Shown here piece by piece: positions 1 to 7,958 of a stretch of DNA of 64,000 nt. The notes beneath the pieces were generated by a model, which had not been told where the DNA came from, ran no database searches, and worked only from the letters and a program-made list of their open reading frames with translations. Numbering within the stretch: position 1 is the stretch's first letter; every line of letters begins with the position of its first letter. The stretch comes from Nocardioides anomalus (GTDB lineage: Bacteria > Actinomycetota > Actinomycetes > Propionibacteriales > Nocardioidaceae), in assembly GCF_011046535.1 (NCBI RefSeq), contig NZ_CP049257.1, positions 3,782,001 to 3,846,000 of the forward strand, in the 5' to 3' direction. The position numbers and the translations under genes were made by a program.

Positions 1-552
1 CAGGACATCAAGGTCCTGTCCGCGGTCGTGGTCTCCGCCCAGGCCGACTCCGGGACGTTCATCGCGACGTTCAGCAACTCCGCCGACAGCCTGGACGCCG
101 TCACCTTCGACGGCCTCGAGGGCGCCGGCGAGTGGACCGACCTGCAGGTCGGCGATGTCGAGCAGGCCGACATCCCGGCCCGCGGCTACGTCAACCTGGC
201 CGACGACGGCGGTGTCCCCATCGACGGCGACTTCTTCCCCGGCGACTTCATGCAGCTCACCATGACCTTCGGCAACGGCCAGTCCACGACCATGGGCGTC
301 CCGGTCGTCTACGCCTGCGACGAGTGGTCCGGCCTGGACACCTCCGCCTCCGCGCCGCTCGCGCCGTCCGCGTCGAGCTCGGCCAGCGAGTCGGTCTCGC
401 CCGGCGACGTGCCCACCGACGGCACCTCCGAGAGCGCCGACCCCGGGGACGAGGAGACCCCGATCGAGCCCGAGGGCTCCTCCAGCGCGTCCCCGAGCGC
501 GTCCGCCACGGCCCAGCCGTACGACTGCAACTCGGTCCTCGAGGAGCAGTGA
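1..552 (+). CDS. exported/lipoprotein-like protein, 5'-truncated by window edge
   Basis: The reading frame is open from the first base, so the N-terminus, including any signal peptide, lies outside the window. The visible 183 residues start with a beta-rich segment ([19 protein letters not shown]) that resembles the small copper-chaperone-like (PCu(A)C/DUF461) lipoproteins often found before phosphoglycerate mutase in actinobacteria. A low-complexity Ser/Ala/Pro/Glu tail follows (about residues 120-172), then a final Cys-containing segment. Two cysteines (in VVYACDEW and PYDCNSV) could pair outside the cell. The stop overlaps the gpmA start by 4 bp, so the two are probably co-transcribed. The family assignment is inference. 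Confidence 0.55.
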   Translation, partial: QDIKVLSAVVVSAQADSGTFIATFSNSADSLDAVTFDGLEGAGEWTDLQVGDVEQADIPARGYVNLADDGGVPIDGDFFPGDFMQLTMTFGNGQSTTMGVPVVYACDEWSGLDTSASAPLAPSASSSASESVSPGDVPTDGTSESADPGDEETPIEPEGSSSASPSASATAQPYDCNSVLEEQ

Positions 553-1301
553 GCGACGTGGCCCACACCCTCGTCCTGCTCCGCCACGGCGAGAGCGTCT
601 GGAACGCCGAGAACCTCTTCACCGGCTGGGTCGACGTGCCCCTCAGCGAGAAGGGCCGCGCCGAGGCCGAGCACGGCGGCCGGCTGCTGGCCGAGTCGGG
701 GCTGCTGCCCGACGTGGTGCACACCTCGCTGCTGCGCCGCGCGATCACCACCGCCTCGATCGCCCTCGACGTCGCCGACCGCCACTGGATCCCCGTGCGC
801 CGCTCGTGGCGGCTCAACGAGCGCCACTACGGCGCGCTCCAGGGCAAGAACAAGAAGCAGACGCTCGAGGAGTACGGCGAGGAGCAGTTCATGCTCTGGC
901 GCCGCTCCTTCGACGTCCCGCCGCCGCCGATCGAGCCCGGCTCGGAGTTCAGCCAGGACGGCGACCCCCGCTACGCCGACCTCGGCGCCGAGATGCCGCG
1001 CACCGAGTGCCTCAAGGACGTCATCGCGCGCTTCCTGCCCTACTGGGAGTCCGACGTCACCGCCGACCTGCGCGCCGGGCACACGGTGCTCGTCGCCGCC
1101 CACGGCAACAGCCTCCGGGCGCTGGTCAAGCACCTCGACGGCATCAGTGACGACGACATCGCCGGGCTCAACATCCCCACCGGCATGCCGCTGGTCTACG
1201 AGCTCGACGACGAGCTGCGGCCCACGGTCGCGGGTGGTCGCTACCTCGACCCCGACGCGGCCGCCGAGGCCGCGGCCGCGGTCGCCAACCAGGGGCGCTA
1301 G
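549..1301 (+). CDS. gpmA: 2,3-bisphosphoglycerate-dependent phosphoglycerate mutase
   Basis: This cytosolic glycolytic enzyme interconverts 3- and 2-phosphoglycerate. The 250-residue protein has the histidine-phosphatase RHGES motif, with phospho-acceptor His13, followed by [10 protein letters not shown]. The signature substrate loops ([17 protein letters not shown]) and the second active-site histidine ([10 protein letters not shown], about residue 185) are present. Length matches the dPGM family. The GTG start at 549 overlaps the previous stop (GTGA), and the protein then begins [14 protein letters not shown], as expected for the family. Upstream in-frame starts would only add antisense-like Arg-rich residues. 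Convergent with phoU, 19 bp between stops. Confidence 0.97.
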   Translation: MSDVAHTLVLLRHGESVWNAENLFTGWVDVPLSEKGRAEAEHGGRLLAESGLLPDVVHTSLLRRAITTASIALDVADRHWIPVRRSWRLNERHYGALQGKNKKQTLEEYGEEQFMLWRRSFDVPPPPIEPGSEFSQDGDPRYADLGAEMPRTECLKDVIARFLPYWESDVTADLRAGHTVLVAAHGNSLRALVKHLDGISDDDIAGLNIPTGMPLVYELDDELRPTVAGGRYLDPDAAAEAAAAVANQGR

Positions 1302-1320
1302 ACCCGCTGGTCCCCGCGAC

Positions 1321-1977
1321 TCAGGCCCGCAGGGCCTGGGGGTACTCCCCGGTCACCACGAACACGACCCGGTTGGCCACCGACACCGCGTGGTCGGCGA
1401 TGCGCTCGTAGTAGCGACCGAGCAGGGCCACGTCGACGGCCGCCTCGACGCCGTCGGTCCAGCTGTCGGAGAGCAGCTCGGTGAAGCTGAGCCGGCGCAG
1501 GGAGTCCATCTCCTCGTCGTCCTTGCCGACGGCGAGGGCCGCGGTGATGTCGCGGGAGGTGATGACGTCCTTGACCCGGGAGACCATGTCCTCGGCGACC
1601 TCGGCCATCCGGGCGATGGTCGGGCGGATCTGGGCGGGCACGGCGATGTTCGGGACGCGCAGCCGGGCGATCTTGGCCACGTGCACGGACAGGTCGCCCA
1701 TGCGCTCGAGCTCGGTGACCATGCGCAGCGCGGCGACGACGACGCGCAGGTCGCCGGCCACCGGGGCCTGGAGGGAGAGCAGCGAGAACGCGGTCTCCTC
1801 CACGCGGGTGCGGGCCTCGTCGATGGCCCGGTCGGCCGAGATGACGCGCTCGGCGACCTCGGCGTCGCCGGTCAGGAGGGCGGAGGTCGCGTCGGAGACG
1901 GCCGTCTCGACCTGGGAGCAGATCGCAGCCAGGTCGCCGAAGATCGACTCGAGCTGATCGTGGAACACTTCGCGCAT
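1321..1977 (-). CDS. phoU: phosphate signalling/transport regulator PhoU
   Basis: This is a cytosolic helical protein that links the PstSCAB phosphate importer to its sensor kinase and damps the phosphate response. The 218 residues form two three-helix repeats, each with the metal-binding E/D-rich motif: ELERMGDLSVHV (about 90-100) and YYERIADHAVSVA (about 189-201). It begins MREVFHDQLESIF, the typical actinobacterial PhoU start. It is divergent from senX3-regX3; the 122-bp gap holds a PHO box. This matches the conserved phoU-senX3-regX3 arrangement of mycobacteria and Nocardioides. Confidence 0.96.
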   Translation of the reverse strand: MREVFHDQLESIFGDLAAICSQVETAVSDATSALLTGDAEVAERVISADRAIDEARTRVEETAFSLLSLQAPVAGDLRVVVAALRMVTELERMGDLSVHVAKIARLRVPNIAVPAQIRPTIARMAEVAEDMVSRVKDVITSRDITAALAVGKDDEEMDSLRRLSFTELLSDSWTDGVEAAVDVALLGRYYERIADHAVSVANRVVFVVTGEYPQALRA

Positions 1978-2020
1978 GCCCGCAACGTAGGCAGCCCAGA
2001 TGACCAGCCGGGGCCGAGAC

Positions 2021-2042
2021 GTGAACGAGGGGTGAACGTTCG
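2021..2042. promoter_or_regulatory. PHO box: 11-bp direct repeat in phoU-senX3 intergenic region
   Basis: GTGAACGAGGG is followed directly by GTGAACGTTCG, so the GTGAAC core repeats with an 11-bp period. Read on the minus strand this is GTTCAC repeated at 11 bp, the form of actinobacterial PhoP/RegX3 boxes. It sits between divergent phoU and senX3, where autoregulation by RegX3 would act. The repeat is seen directly; the binding is inferred. Confidence 0.7.
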
Positions 2043-2086
2043 GTACGCCGCCGTCCAGGAAAGCGGAGGGCGGACGCGGACCGGCC

Positions 2087-2092
2087 TACCAT
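2087..2092 (+). promoter_or_regulatory. -10 element of senX3, leaderless type
   Basis: TACCAT matches the actinobacterial TANNNT -10 consensus and ends 7 nt before the GTG start of senX3. Transcription would therefore begin at or next to the start codon. There is no Shine-Dalgarno sequence before the GTG, consistent with a leaderless mRNA. Confidence 0.5.
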
Positions 2093-2099
2093 CGACGGT

Positions 2100-3281
2100 G
2101 TGGACCCGACGACCCAGGCCTTCCTGGCTGCCGTCCTCGGGGCCGTCGTCGCCGGAGGCGCCGTGCTGGCGTGGCACATCAGCGACCGGCAGCAGACCAC
2201 CCGGACGGTGACCGAGGAGCCGGTCGTGCCGCCGGAGGTCGCGACCGTGCTGAGCGTCCTGCGCAGCAGCGCGGTGATCGTCGACGACACCGACACGGTG
2301 GTCAAGGCCTCCGCGCCGGCGTACGCCTTCGGCCTGGTCCGCGGCACCCAGCTGGTCTCCGACGAGCTCGACGCCATGGTGCGCGAGGTGCGCCGCGACG
2401 GGCAGATCCGCGAGACCGAGCTGCTGATGAGCCGTCCCGCCGCGCCCGCCCGGCACGTGACCGCGCGCGTGGCGCCGCTGGGCAGCCGGCTGGTGCTGGC
2501 CCTGGTCGAGGACCGCACCCGCGAGCGCCGGGTCGAGGCCGTGCGCCGCGACTTCGTCGCCAACGTCAGCCACGAGCTCAAGACGCCCGTCGGCGCGATC
2601 AAGCTGCTGGCCGAGGCCGTCGCCGACGCGAGCGACGACCCGGAGGCGGTCAAGCGCTTCGCGGGCCGGATGAACCTCGAGAGCGACCGGCTCACCCGCC
2701 TCGTGCAGCAGATCATCGAGCTCTCCCGGCTGCAGGCCGACGACCCGCTGGAGACGCCGACGGCGGTGGCCATCGACGACGTCATCGGCGTCGCGGTCGA
2801 CACCAGCGCGATCGACGCCGACTCCAAGAACATCGACATCGTCACCGGCGGCACGCCGGGTCTCGAGGTCTTCGGCAACGACGAGCAGGTGACCGCCGCG
2901 GTGGCCAACCTCGTGGCCAACGCGGTCTCCTACTCGGCCTGCGACTCCACCGTGCTGGTCACGACCAAGGCCGACGACGGCGCGGTGGAGATCTCGGTGG
3001 TCGACCAGGGCATCGGCATCCCGCCGGACGAGATCGACCGGATCTTCGAGCGGTTCTACCGGGTCGACCCGGCCCGGCACCGCTCCACCGGGGGCACCGG
3101 CCTCGGGCTCTCGATCGTCAAGCACGTCGCGGCCACCCACGGCGGCGACGTGCGCGTCTGGTCCGTGGAGGGCCAGGGCTCGACGTTCACCCTGACCCTG
3201 CCCCAGCACCTGCCCCACCACGCCCCCGGCCAGCTCGGGTCGGCCCCCAGCGAGAACGTCCAGAAAGAGGTACTCAAGTGA
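2100..3281 (+). CDS. senX3: phosphate-sensing histidine kinase SenX3
   Basis: This is a membrane-bound two-component kinase that phosphorylates RegX3 under phosphate limitation. One N-terminal transmembrane helix (about residues 5-25) is followed by a degenerate PAS region, the HisKA motif FVANVSHELKTP with His158 as phospho-acceptor, and a HATPase domain with N box (AVANLVANAVSYS), G1 (DQGIGIPPDEIDRIFERFY) and G2 (GGTGLGLSIVKH). The 393-residue length matches SenX3. regX3 follows with a 4-bp overlap, and phoU is divergent, so the whole phosphate-signalling unit is present. Confidence 0.95.
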   Translation: MDPTTQAFLAAVLGAVVAGGAVLAWHISDRQQTTRTVTEEPVVPPEVATVLSVLRSSAVIVDDTDTVVKASAPAYAFGLVRGTQLVSDELDAMVREVRRDGQIRETELLMSRPAAPARHVTARVAPLGSRLVLALVEDRTRERRVEAVRRDFVANVSHELKTPVGAIKLLAEAVADASDDPEAVKRFAGRMNLESDRLTRLVQQIIELSRLQADDPLETPTAVAIDDVIGVAVDTSAIDADSKNIDIVTGGTPGLEVFGNDEQVTAAVANLVANAVSYSACDSTVLVTTKADDGAVEISVVDQGIGIPPDEIDRIFERFYRVDPARHRSTGGTGLGLSIVKHVAATHGGDVRVWSVEGQGSTFTLTLPQHLPHHAPGQLGSAPSENVQKEVLK

Positions 3282-3955
3282 CCCGCGTGCTCGTCGTCGA
3301 GGACGAAGAGAGCTACAGCGAGGCCCTGGCCTACATGCTCCGCAAGGAGGGCTTCGAGGTCGCCATCGCGGCCGACGGCAACACCGCCCTCACCGAGTTC
3401 GACCGCAACGGCGCGGACATCGTGCTGCTCGACCTGATGCTGCCCGGCATCCCCGGCACGGAGGTGTGCCGGACCATCCGGCAGACCTCGAGCGTGCCGG
3501 TGATCATGGTCAGCGCCAAGGACGACGAGGTGGACAAGGTGGTCGGGCTCGAGCTGGGCGCCGACGACTACGTCACCAAGCCCTACTCCCCGCGCGAGCT
3601 CGTCGCCCGCATCCGCGCCGTCCTGCGCCGCGGTGTCGAGCCGGACCTGGCCCCGGCCACGCTCGAGGCCGGCCCGGTCCGCATGGACGTCGAGCGGCAC
3701 GTCGTGACCGTCGGCGGCCAGGAGCAGCGGCTGCCGCTCAAGGAGTTCGAGCTCCTCGAGATGTTCCTGCGCAACCCCGGGCGGGTGCTCACCCGCGGTC
3801 AGCTCATCGACCGCGTGTGGGGCTCGGACTACGTCGGCGACACCAAGACGCTGGACGTCCACGTCAAGCGGCTGCGGGCCAAGCTCGAGCCCGACCCGAG
3901 CGAGCCGAAGTACCTCGTCACCGTGCGCGGCCTGGGCTACAAGCTCGACCTGTAG
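3278..3955 (+). CDS. regX3: phosphate response regulator RegX3 (OmpR/PhoB type)
   Basis: This is the DNA-binding response regulator partner of SenX3. In 225 residues it has a receiver domain with the acidic pocket (VVEDEES), phospho-acceptor Asp52 (IVLLDLMLPGIPG) and conserved Lys (SAKDDEV). A winged-helix C-terminal domain follows (TLDVHVKRLRAKLE, TVRGLGYKLDL). The GTG at 3278 overlaps the senX3 stop and has a strong Shine-Dalgarno (AAAGAGG) about 7 nt upstream. It is expected to bind the direct-repeat box at 2021-2042 and control phosphate genes. It ends 1 bp from the convergent TetR gene. Confidence 0.95.
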   Translation: MTRVLVVEDEESYSEALAYMLRKEGFEVAIAADGNTALTEFDRNGADIVLLDLMLPGIPGTEVCRTIRQTSSVPVIMVSAKDDEVDKVVGLELGADDYVTKPYSPRELVARIRAVLRRGVEPDLAPATLEAGPVRMDVERHVVTVGGQEQRLPLKEFELLEMFLRNPGRVLTRGQLIDRVWGSDYVGDTKTLDVHVKRLRAKLEPDPSEPKYLVTVRGLGYKLDL

Positions 3956-3956
3956 G

Positions 3957-4556
3957 TCAGTCCGGCAGGGCCAGGATCCGGTCCAGCCGCTGCGCCCGCT
4001 CGACCACGTCGGCGATGCGGGCGTGCGGGTCCTCTCCCTGCGCCTCGGCGTCGTACGGCGCGGCGAGGACCAGCGCACCGATGGCGGCGCCGGCGTACAT
4101 CCGCACGTCCTCGTCCACCGCGCGGCCCAGCCGCCGACCGATGGCCTCGGCGAGCAGCTCAGCCGGGCGGAGCATCTCCGCGGCCATGCCCCGGCGCAGC
4201 TCGGGCACGTCGTGGATCAGCCGGTTGCGCAGCTGCTCGAGCTCGAAGTCCTCGGCCGGCAGCTCGGCGATCCCGGTGCGCACGGCGTGGCCCAGCGCGG
4301 CCGGCACCGACAGGTCGGCCGGGGCCGCGACGAACCGCTCGATGGTGGCCTCGTCGATGAAGTCGGCGAGGACGACCTCCTCCTTGGTCGGGAAGTAGCG
4401 GAAGAACGTGCTCGGCGAGACCTCCGCCGCCTCGGCGATCGCCTCGACCGAGGTGGCGGCGTAGCCGTCGCGGGCGAAGAGCCGCAGGGCCTCGCGCTGG
4501 ATGGTCGCGCGGGTGCGGGCCTTCTTGCGCTCACGCAGCCCGGGCGAGGTCGACAC
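3957..4556 (-). CDS. TetR family transcriptional regulator
   Basis: This 199-residue protein has an N-terminal TetR helix-turn-helix (ATIQREALRLFARDGY, then EVSPSTFFRYFPTKEEV). The C-terminal ligand domain is typical of the MftR-like group often linked to drug efflux. It starts with GTG inside the 3' end of the MFS gene (26-bp overlap), so the two are co-transcribed. The perfect palindrome just before the MFS start is the probable operator, giving autoregulation of the pair. The inducer is unknown. Confidence 0.9.
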   Translation of the reverse strand: MSTSPGLRERKKARTRATIQREALRLFARDGYAATSVEAIAEAAEVSPSTFFRYFPTKEEVVLADFIDEATIERFVAAPADLSVPAALGHAVRTGIAELPAEDFELEQLRNRLIHDVPELRRGMAAEMLRPAELLAEAIGRRLGRAVDEDVRMYAGAAIGALVLAAPYDAEAQGEDPHARIADVVERAQRLDRILALPD

Positions 4557-5964
4557 CCTCCGATTCTGCCTGGGCGGCGTGCGGGGTGCGCGGCAGCCGG
4601 GCCGCGGCCAGGACGGCGGCCACCAGCGCGACGCCGACCGAGACCCACAACGCGAGGTCCATGCCCTCCACGAAGTGCGCGGCGCTGTCCCCTGCGCCGG
4701 CGTAGCGCGAGCTCAGCGCGGCACCGAGGACCGCGATGCCCAGGACGCTGCCGACCTGGCGCAGCGTCTGCACCAGCGCCGACCCGGCCCCGGCGCGGTG
4801 CCGCGGCAGGCTGACCAGGGCGGCGTTCTGCGCGGCGAAGAGGGTCGCGCCGGTGCCGACGCCCACCAGGGCCGTCCAGACCGCGGCCCGGACCGAGCCG
4901 TCGTCCAGTCCGGTCGTGGCCCCCAGGGCCATGCCGGCGGCGACCACCAGGGAGCCGGCCGCGGCCAGCACCCGCGGGGCCACCCGGGCGCCGAGCCGCA
5001 TCGACACCTGCATGGCGACGAGCATGCCGAGCACCAGCGGCAGCGTCCGCAGCCCGGTGCCGAGGGCGTCGGCGCCGAGCACGAGGCGGAAGTACTGCGG
5101 CACGGTGAACATCACGCCGAACATCGACAGGCTGCCGACCGCCGCGGTCACGGCGCCCCAGCGGAACGCCGGGTGCGCCCACACCGCGAAGTCGAAGACG
5201 GGGACCGTCTCGCGCAGTCGCCGCTCCCAGACCAGGAACGCCGCCAGCACGACCACCGCTCCGCCGGCGCAGCCCAGGGTCAGCGGGTCCGTCCAGCCCC
5301 GCTCCGGTGCCTCGATGACGCCGTAGGTCAGCCCGACCAGCCCGAGCGCAGCCAGCACGACCCCGACCGCGTCGAAGCCCCCACCCTCCTGCGCGACACC
5401 GCCGCGGGGCAGGAATGTCACGACCGCCACCAGGGCGACGAGCACCACCGGCGCGTTGACCAGGAACACCGAGCCCCACCAGAACGACTGCAGCAGCGCC
5501 CCACCGACGACCGGGCCGAGCGGCAGCCCCACCATCGTGGCCAGGCTCAGCACCATGACCGCCCGGGCCCGCTCGTGCGGCTCGAACATCACCACCACCG
5601 CGGACATGGCCAGCGGGACCAGGACGGCGGCGCCCAGCCCCAGCACGCACCGGGCGGCGATGAGCGCGCCTGGGCTGCCGGCGTACGCGCACCAGAGCGA
5701 TCCGGCCCCGAACACCACCAGGGCACCGACGGTCAGCCCCTTGCGCCCGAGCCGGTCGCCGAGCATGCCGGCCGGCAGCATGACCGCGGCCAGCACCAGC
5801 AGGTAGGCGTCGGCGAACCACTGCAGCTGGGAGGTCGACGCGTCGAGGTCCGCGGCGATGTCGGGCAGCGCGACGTTGAGGACGGTCATGTCCAGACCGA
5901 CCACGAGCAGCGAGAGCGCGGTGGCGGTGAGAGCCCACCAGCGGCCGTTTGTGGAAGTCACCAT
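4531..5964 (-). CDS. MFS drug:H+ antiporter (DHA2, 14-TM type)
   Basis: This 477-residue integral membrane transporter begins MVTSTNGRWWALTATALSL and carries the DHA2 signature LDMTVLNVALPDI in helix 1. It also has the motif-A loop GMLGDRLGRKG and the motif-C-like PLGPVVGGALLQSFWW. About 14 hydrophobic segments are visible. It probably exports a toxic hydrophobic compound. Co-transcribed with the downstream TetR repressor. The ATG lies 4 nt from the 15-bp palindrome, so a bound repressor would block transcription. No clear Shine-Dalgarno is seen. Confidence 0.92.
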   Translation of the reverse strand: MVTSTNGRWWALTATALSLLVVGLDMTVLNVALPDIAADLDASTSQLQWFADAYLLVLAAVMLPAGMLGDRLGRKGLTVGALVVFGAGSLWCAYAGSPGALIAARCVLGLGAAVLVPLAMSAVVVMFEPHERARAVMVLSLATMVGLPLGPVVGGALLQSFWWGSVFLVNAPVVLVALVAVVTFLPRGGVAQEGGGFDAVGVVLAALGLVGLTYGVIEAPERGWTDPLTLGCAGGAVVVLAAFLVWERRLRETVPVFDFAVWAHPAFRWGAVTAAVGSLSMFGVMFTVPQYFRLVLGADALGTGLRTLPLVLGMLVAMQVSMRLGARVAPRVLAAAGSLVVAAGMALGATTGLDDGSVRAAVWTALVGVGTGATLFAAQNAALVSLPRHRAGAGSALVQTLRQVGSVLGIAVLGAALSSRYAGAGDSAAHFVEGMDLALWVSVGVALVAAVLAAARLPRTPHAAQAESEGVDLARAA

Positions 5965-5968
5965 GTTT

Positions 5969-5983
5969 TGACAGTAACTGTCA
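5969..5983. promoter_or_regulatory. 15-bp palindromic operator upstream of MFS-TetR operon
   Basis: TGACAGT-A-ACTGTCA is a perfect 7-1-7 inverted repeat lying 4 nt upstream of the MFS start. Size, symmetry and position are typical of a TetR-family operator, and the operon encodes such a regulator. The palindrome is directly visible; binding is inferred. Confidence 0.75.
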
Positions 5984-6063
5984 GTATTGTCCGGGGCAAG
6001 CCGCTGGCGGGAAGTCGTGGTGCGATGTCCGATGACCGCGTGTCCACCGTCGGTGCCCGTCCC

Positions 6064-6069
6064 TAGGCT
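6064..6069 (+). promoter_or_regulatory. -10 element of EamA transporter gene, leaderless type
   Basis: TAGGCT fits TANNNT and ends 6 nt before the GTG start at 6076. No ribosome-binding site is present in the short gap, so a leaderless transcript is likely. Confidence 0.45.
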
Positions 6070-6075
6070 GAGCCG

Positions 6076-7023
6076 GTGACCGCGACCACGCCTGCCGAGG
6101 AGGCGACCCGACCCACCGCTCCCGCGCCCCCGGCCTGGCTGCCGCTGGCCGCCGTCGGGGTGACCCTGGTGCTGTGGGCCTCGGCCTTCGTGGCCATCCG
6201 GCACCTGGCCGGCACCTTCGGCGCGGGCTCGCTCTCCCTGGGACGGCTGCTGGTCGGCTCGGTCTGCCTCGGCGTCGTCGCCCTCAGCCGCGGGCTGCCC
6301 CGGCCCAGCGGCCGCCAGTGGGCCGCGCTGGTCACGATCGGGGTGCTGTGGTTCGGCGTCTACAACGTCGCGCTCAATGCCGGCGAGCAGCACGTCGACG
6401 CCGGCACGGCGGTCATGCTCATCCAGGTCTCCCCCGTGCTGGTGGCCCTGCTGGCCGCGACGTTCCTGCACGAGCGGTTCACGGCCCACCTCGCCGTCGG
6501 CCTCGGGCTCGCCTTCGCCGGCATCGCGCTCATCGCCACCGCGTCCAGCGACGACGGCGGTGACCGCAGCGTCCTCGGCGTGCTGCTGTGCCTGCTCTCC
6601 GCGGCCGTCTACTCGGTCAGCCTGGTCCTGCAGAAGCCGCTGGTCGCCGCCCTGCCGGCCATCCACGTGACCTGGCTGGCCTGCACCATCGGCGCCGTGG
6701 TCTGCCTGCCCTTCGCCGGACAGCTGGTCGGTGACGTCCGCGACGCCTCGGTCTCCGACGTGTGGTGGGTGGTCTACCTCGGCGTCTTCCCGACGGCCAT
6801 CGCCTTCACCACCTTCGCCTACGCACTGCGCACCATGACGGCCAGCAACCTCGGCGTCACGACCTACCTCGTGCCGCCCATCACCATCGTCATGGGCTGG
6901 CTCCTCCTCGGCGAGACCCCGCCGACCATGGCCTACGTCGGCGGCGTGCTCGCGCTCGTCGGCGTCGGCGTGGCCCGCCGCAAGCCCAGGACGCTCGCCG
7001 ACGAGGCTCCCGCACCCGCCTGA
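6076..7023 (+). CDS. EamA/DMT-family transporter
   Basis: This 315-residue membrane protein has about ten hydrophobic helices arranged as two EamA repeats (roughly residues 20-150 and 170-305), the drug/metabolite exporter fold. Helix 1 contains TLVLWASAFVAIRHL, and the second repeat ends with the conserved YLVPPITIVMGWLLLGE-type segment. Substrates of close relatives are amino acids or metabolites; none can be assigned here. The N-terminal 20 residues are Pro/Ala-rich and probably cytosolic. It is a single-gene unit divergent from the MFS-TetR operon. Confidence 0.9.
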   Translation: MTATTPAEEATRPTAPAPPAWLPLAAVGVTLVLWASAFVAIRHLAGTFGAGSLSLGRLLVGSVCLGVVALSRGLPRPSGRQWAALVTIGVLWFGVYNVALNAGEQHVDAGTAVMLIQVSPVLVALLAATFLHERFTAHLAVGLGLAFAGIALIATASSDDGGDRSVLGVLLCLLSAAVYSVSLVLQKPLVAALPAIHVTWLACTIGAVVCLPFAGQLVGDVRDASVSDVWWVVYLGVFPTAIAFTTFAYALRTMTASNLGVTTYLVPPITIVMGWLLLGETPPTMAYVGGVLALVGVGVARRKPRTLADEAPAPA

Positions 7024-7040
7024 CCCCGCTCCTCTCCCGG

Positions 7041-7080
7041 CGTGGCCGCACGGGGCCGCACGGGGCCGCACGGGGCCGCG
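7041..7080. repeat. 10-bp tandem repeat, 4 copies
   Basis: The unit CGGGGCCGCA is present four times head to tail, with the first and last copies each one base different. It lies between the EamA gene and the small DUF1304 gene and is non-coding. Confidence 0.85.
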
Positions 7081-7100
7081 CGGCCTGCCATGCTGCCCCC

Positions 7101-7454
7101 GTGGAGATCGTGGCGGGCATCGTCGTCGGCGTCGTCGCGGCGCTGCACCTGTACTTCCTCGTGCTCGAGATGTTCCTGTGGAACACCCCGACCGGGCGGG
7201 CGGCGTTCGGGCTGGAGCCGGAGTTCGCGGCGCAGACCACGGTGCTCGCGGCCAACCAGGGCCTCTACAACGGCTTCCTGGTGGCCGGGCTGGTCTGGGG
7301 CCTGGTCGCAGACCGCCAGGACGTGCAGCTGTTCTTCCTGGCCTGCGTCATCGTGGCCGGGGCGTACGGCGCGGTGACGGTCAGCCGCAAGATCCTCGTC
7401 GTGCAGGCCCTACCCGCGGTGGTCGGGTTCGTGCTCGTCCTGCTGGCCGGCTGA
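7101..7454 (+). CDS. DUF1304-type small membrane protein
   Basis: This 117-residue protein has four hydrophobic helices and the conserved DUF1304 features VLEMFLWNTP, ANQGLYNGFLV and a C-terminal [15 protein letters not shown]. Function is unknown; it is presumably in the inner membrane. The GTG at 7101 gives the family N-terminus (VEIVAGIVVG). Its last 45 bp overlap the 3' end of the convergent YbjN-domain gene. Confidence 0.8.
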   Translation: MEIVAGIVVGVVAALHLYFLVLEMFLWNTPTGRAAFGLEPEFAAQTTVLAANQGLYNGFLVAGLVWGLVADRQDVQLFFLACVIVAGAYGAVTVSRKILVVQALPAVVGFVLVLLAG

Positions 7455-7958
7455 GGGGGACGACCCGTCCTCTAGCCAGCCCCGGAACGCCTCGAGGTTG
7501 GTGGTCGACTCCCCACGCGAGGTGCGCCACTCCCACTCCTTGCGGATCGAGGAGGCGAAGCCGAGCTCGAGCAGGAGGTTGAAGGACTCGTCGGCGGTGG
7601 CCAGGACGGTGCCGAGCAACCGGTCGAGCTCGTCGTCCTCGAGCGCGGACAGCGGCAGCCGGCCGTCGAGGTAGATGTCGCCGACGGCGTCGATGGCGAA
7701 GGCCACGCCGAACAGGCGCAGGTTGCGCTGCAGCAGCCAGGCGTACACCCGCTCGTGGTTCTCGTCGGGGCGCCGGCAGACGAAGGCGTGCACGCCGAGC
7801 GCGTGGGTGCCGACGTCCATGCGCACCGGGGTCTGCAGCTTCTTCTCGCCGGGCAGCGCGAAGGAGAACTGGCCGGGGGACGGTTCGTCGTACTCCAGGT
7901 CGTTGGCCTCGAGGTACGCGCGGAGCCTGGCGGCCGGGTCCGGGGTCGGCGCGCTCAC
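7410..7958 (-). CDS. YbjN domain-containing protein, mshA operon partner
   Basis: This 182-residue cytosolic protein has a YbjN/type-III-chaperone-like fold: an N-terminal [15 protein letters not shown] and core [20 protein letters not shown] followed by [10 protein letters not shown]. The start GTG overlaps the mshA stop by 4 bp. mshA followed by a YbjN gene is a conserved actinobacterial pair, so a role linked to mycothiol synthesis is possible but unproven. The last 20 or so residues are disordered and acidic. Confidence 0.85.
   Translation of the reverse strand: MSAPTPDPAARLRAYLEANDLEYDEPSPGQFSFALPGEKKLQTPVRMDVGTHALGVHAFVCRRPDENHERVYAWLLQRNLRLFGVAFAIDAVGDIYLDGRLPLSALEDDELDRLLGTVLATADESFNLLLELGFASSIRKEWEWRTSRGESTTNLEAFRGWLEDGSSPSAGQQDEHEPDHRG

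Noticed and set aside
132..548. Extended N-terminus for phosphoglycerate mutase
   Set aside because: The in-frame upstream sequence is Arg-rich shadow of the preceding gene; the family N-terminus begins at the GTG at 549.
3957..4556. The TetR regulator as controller of the 17-53 kb regulon
   Set aside because: It is in an operon with a DHA2 exporter that carries a perfect TGACAGT palindrome, a different sequence from the shared catabolic motif.
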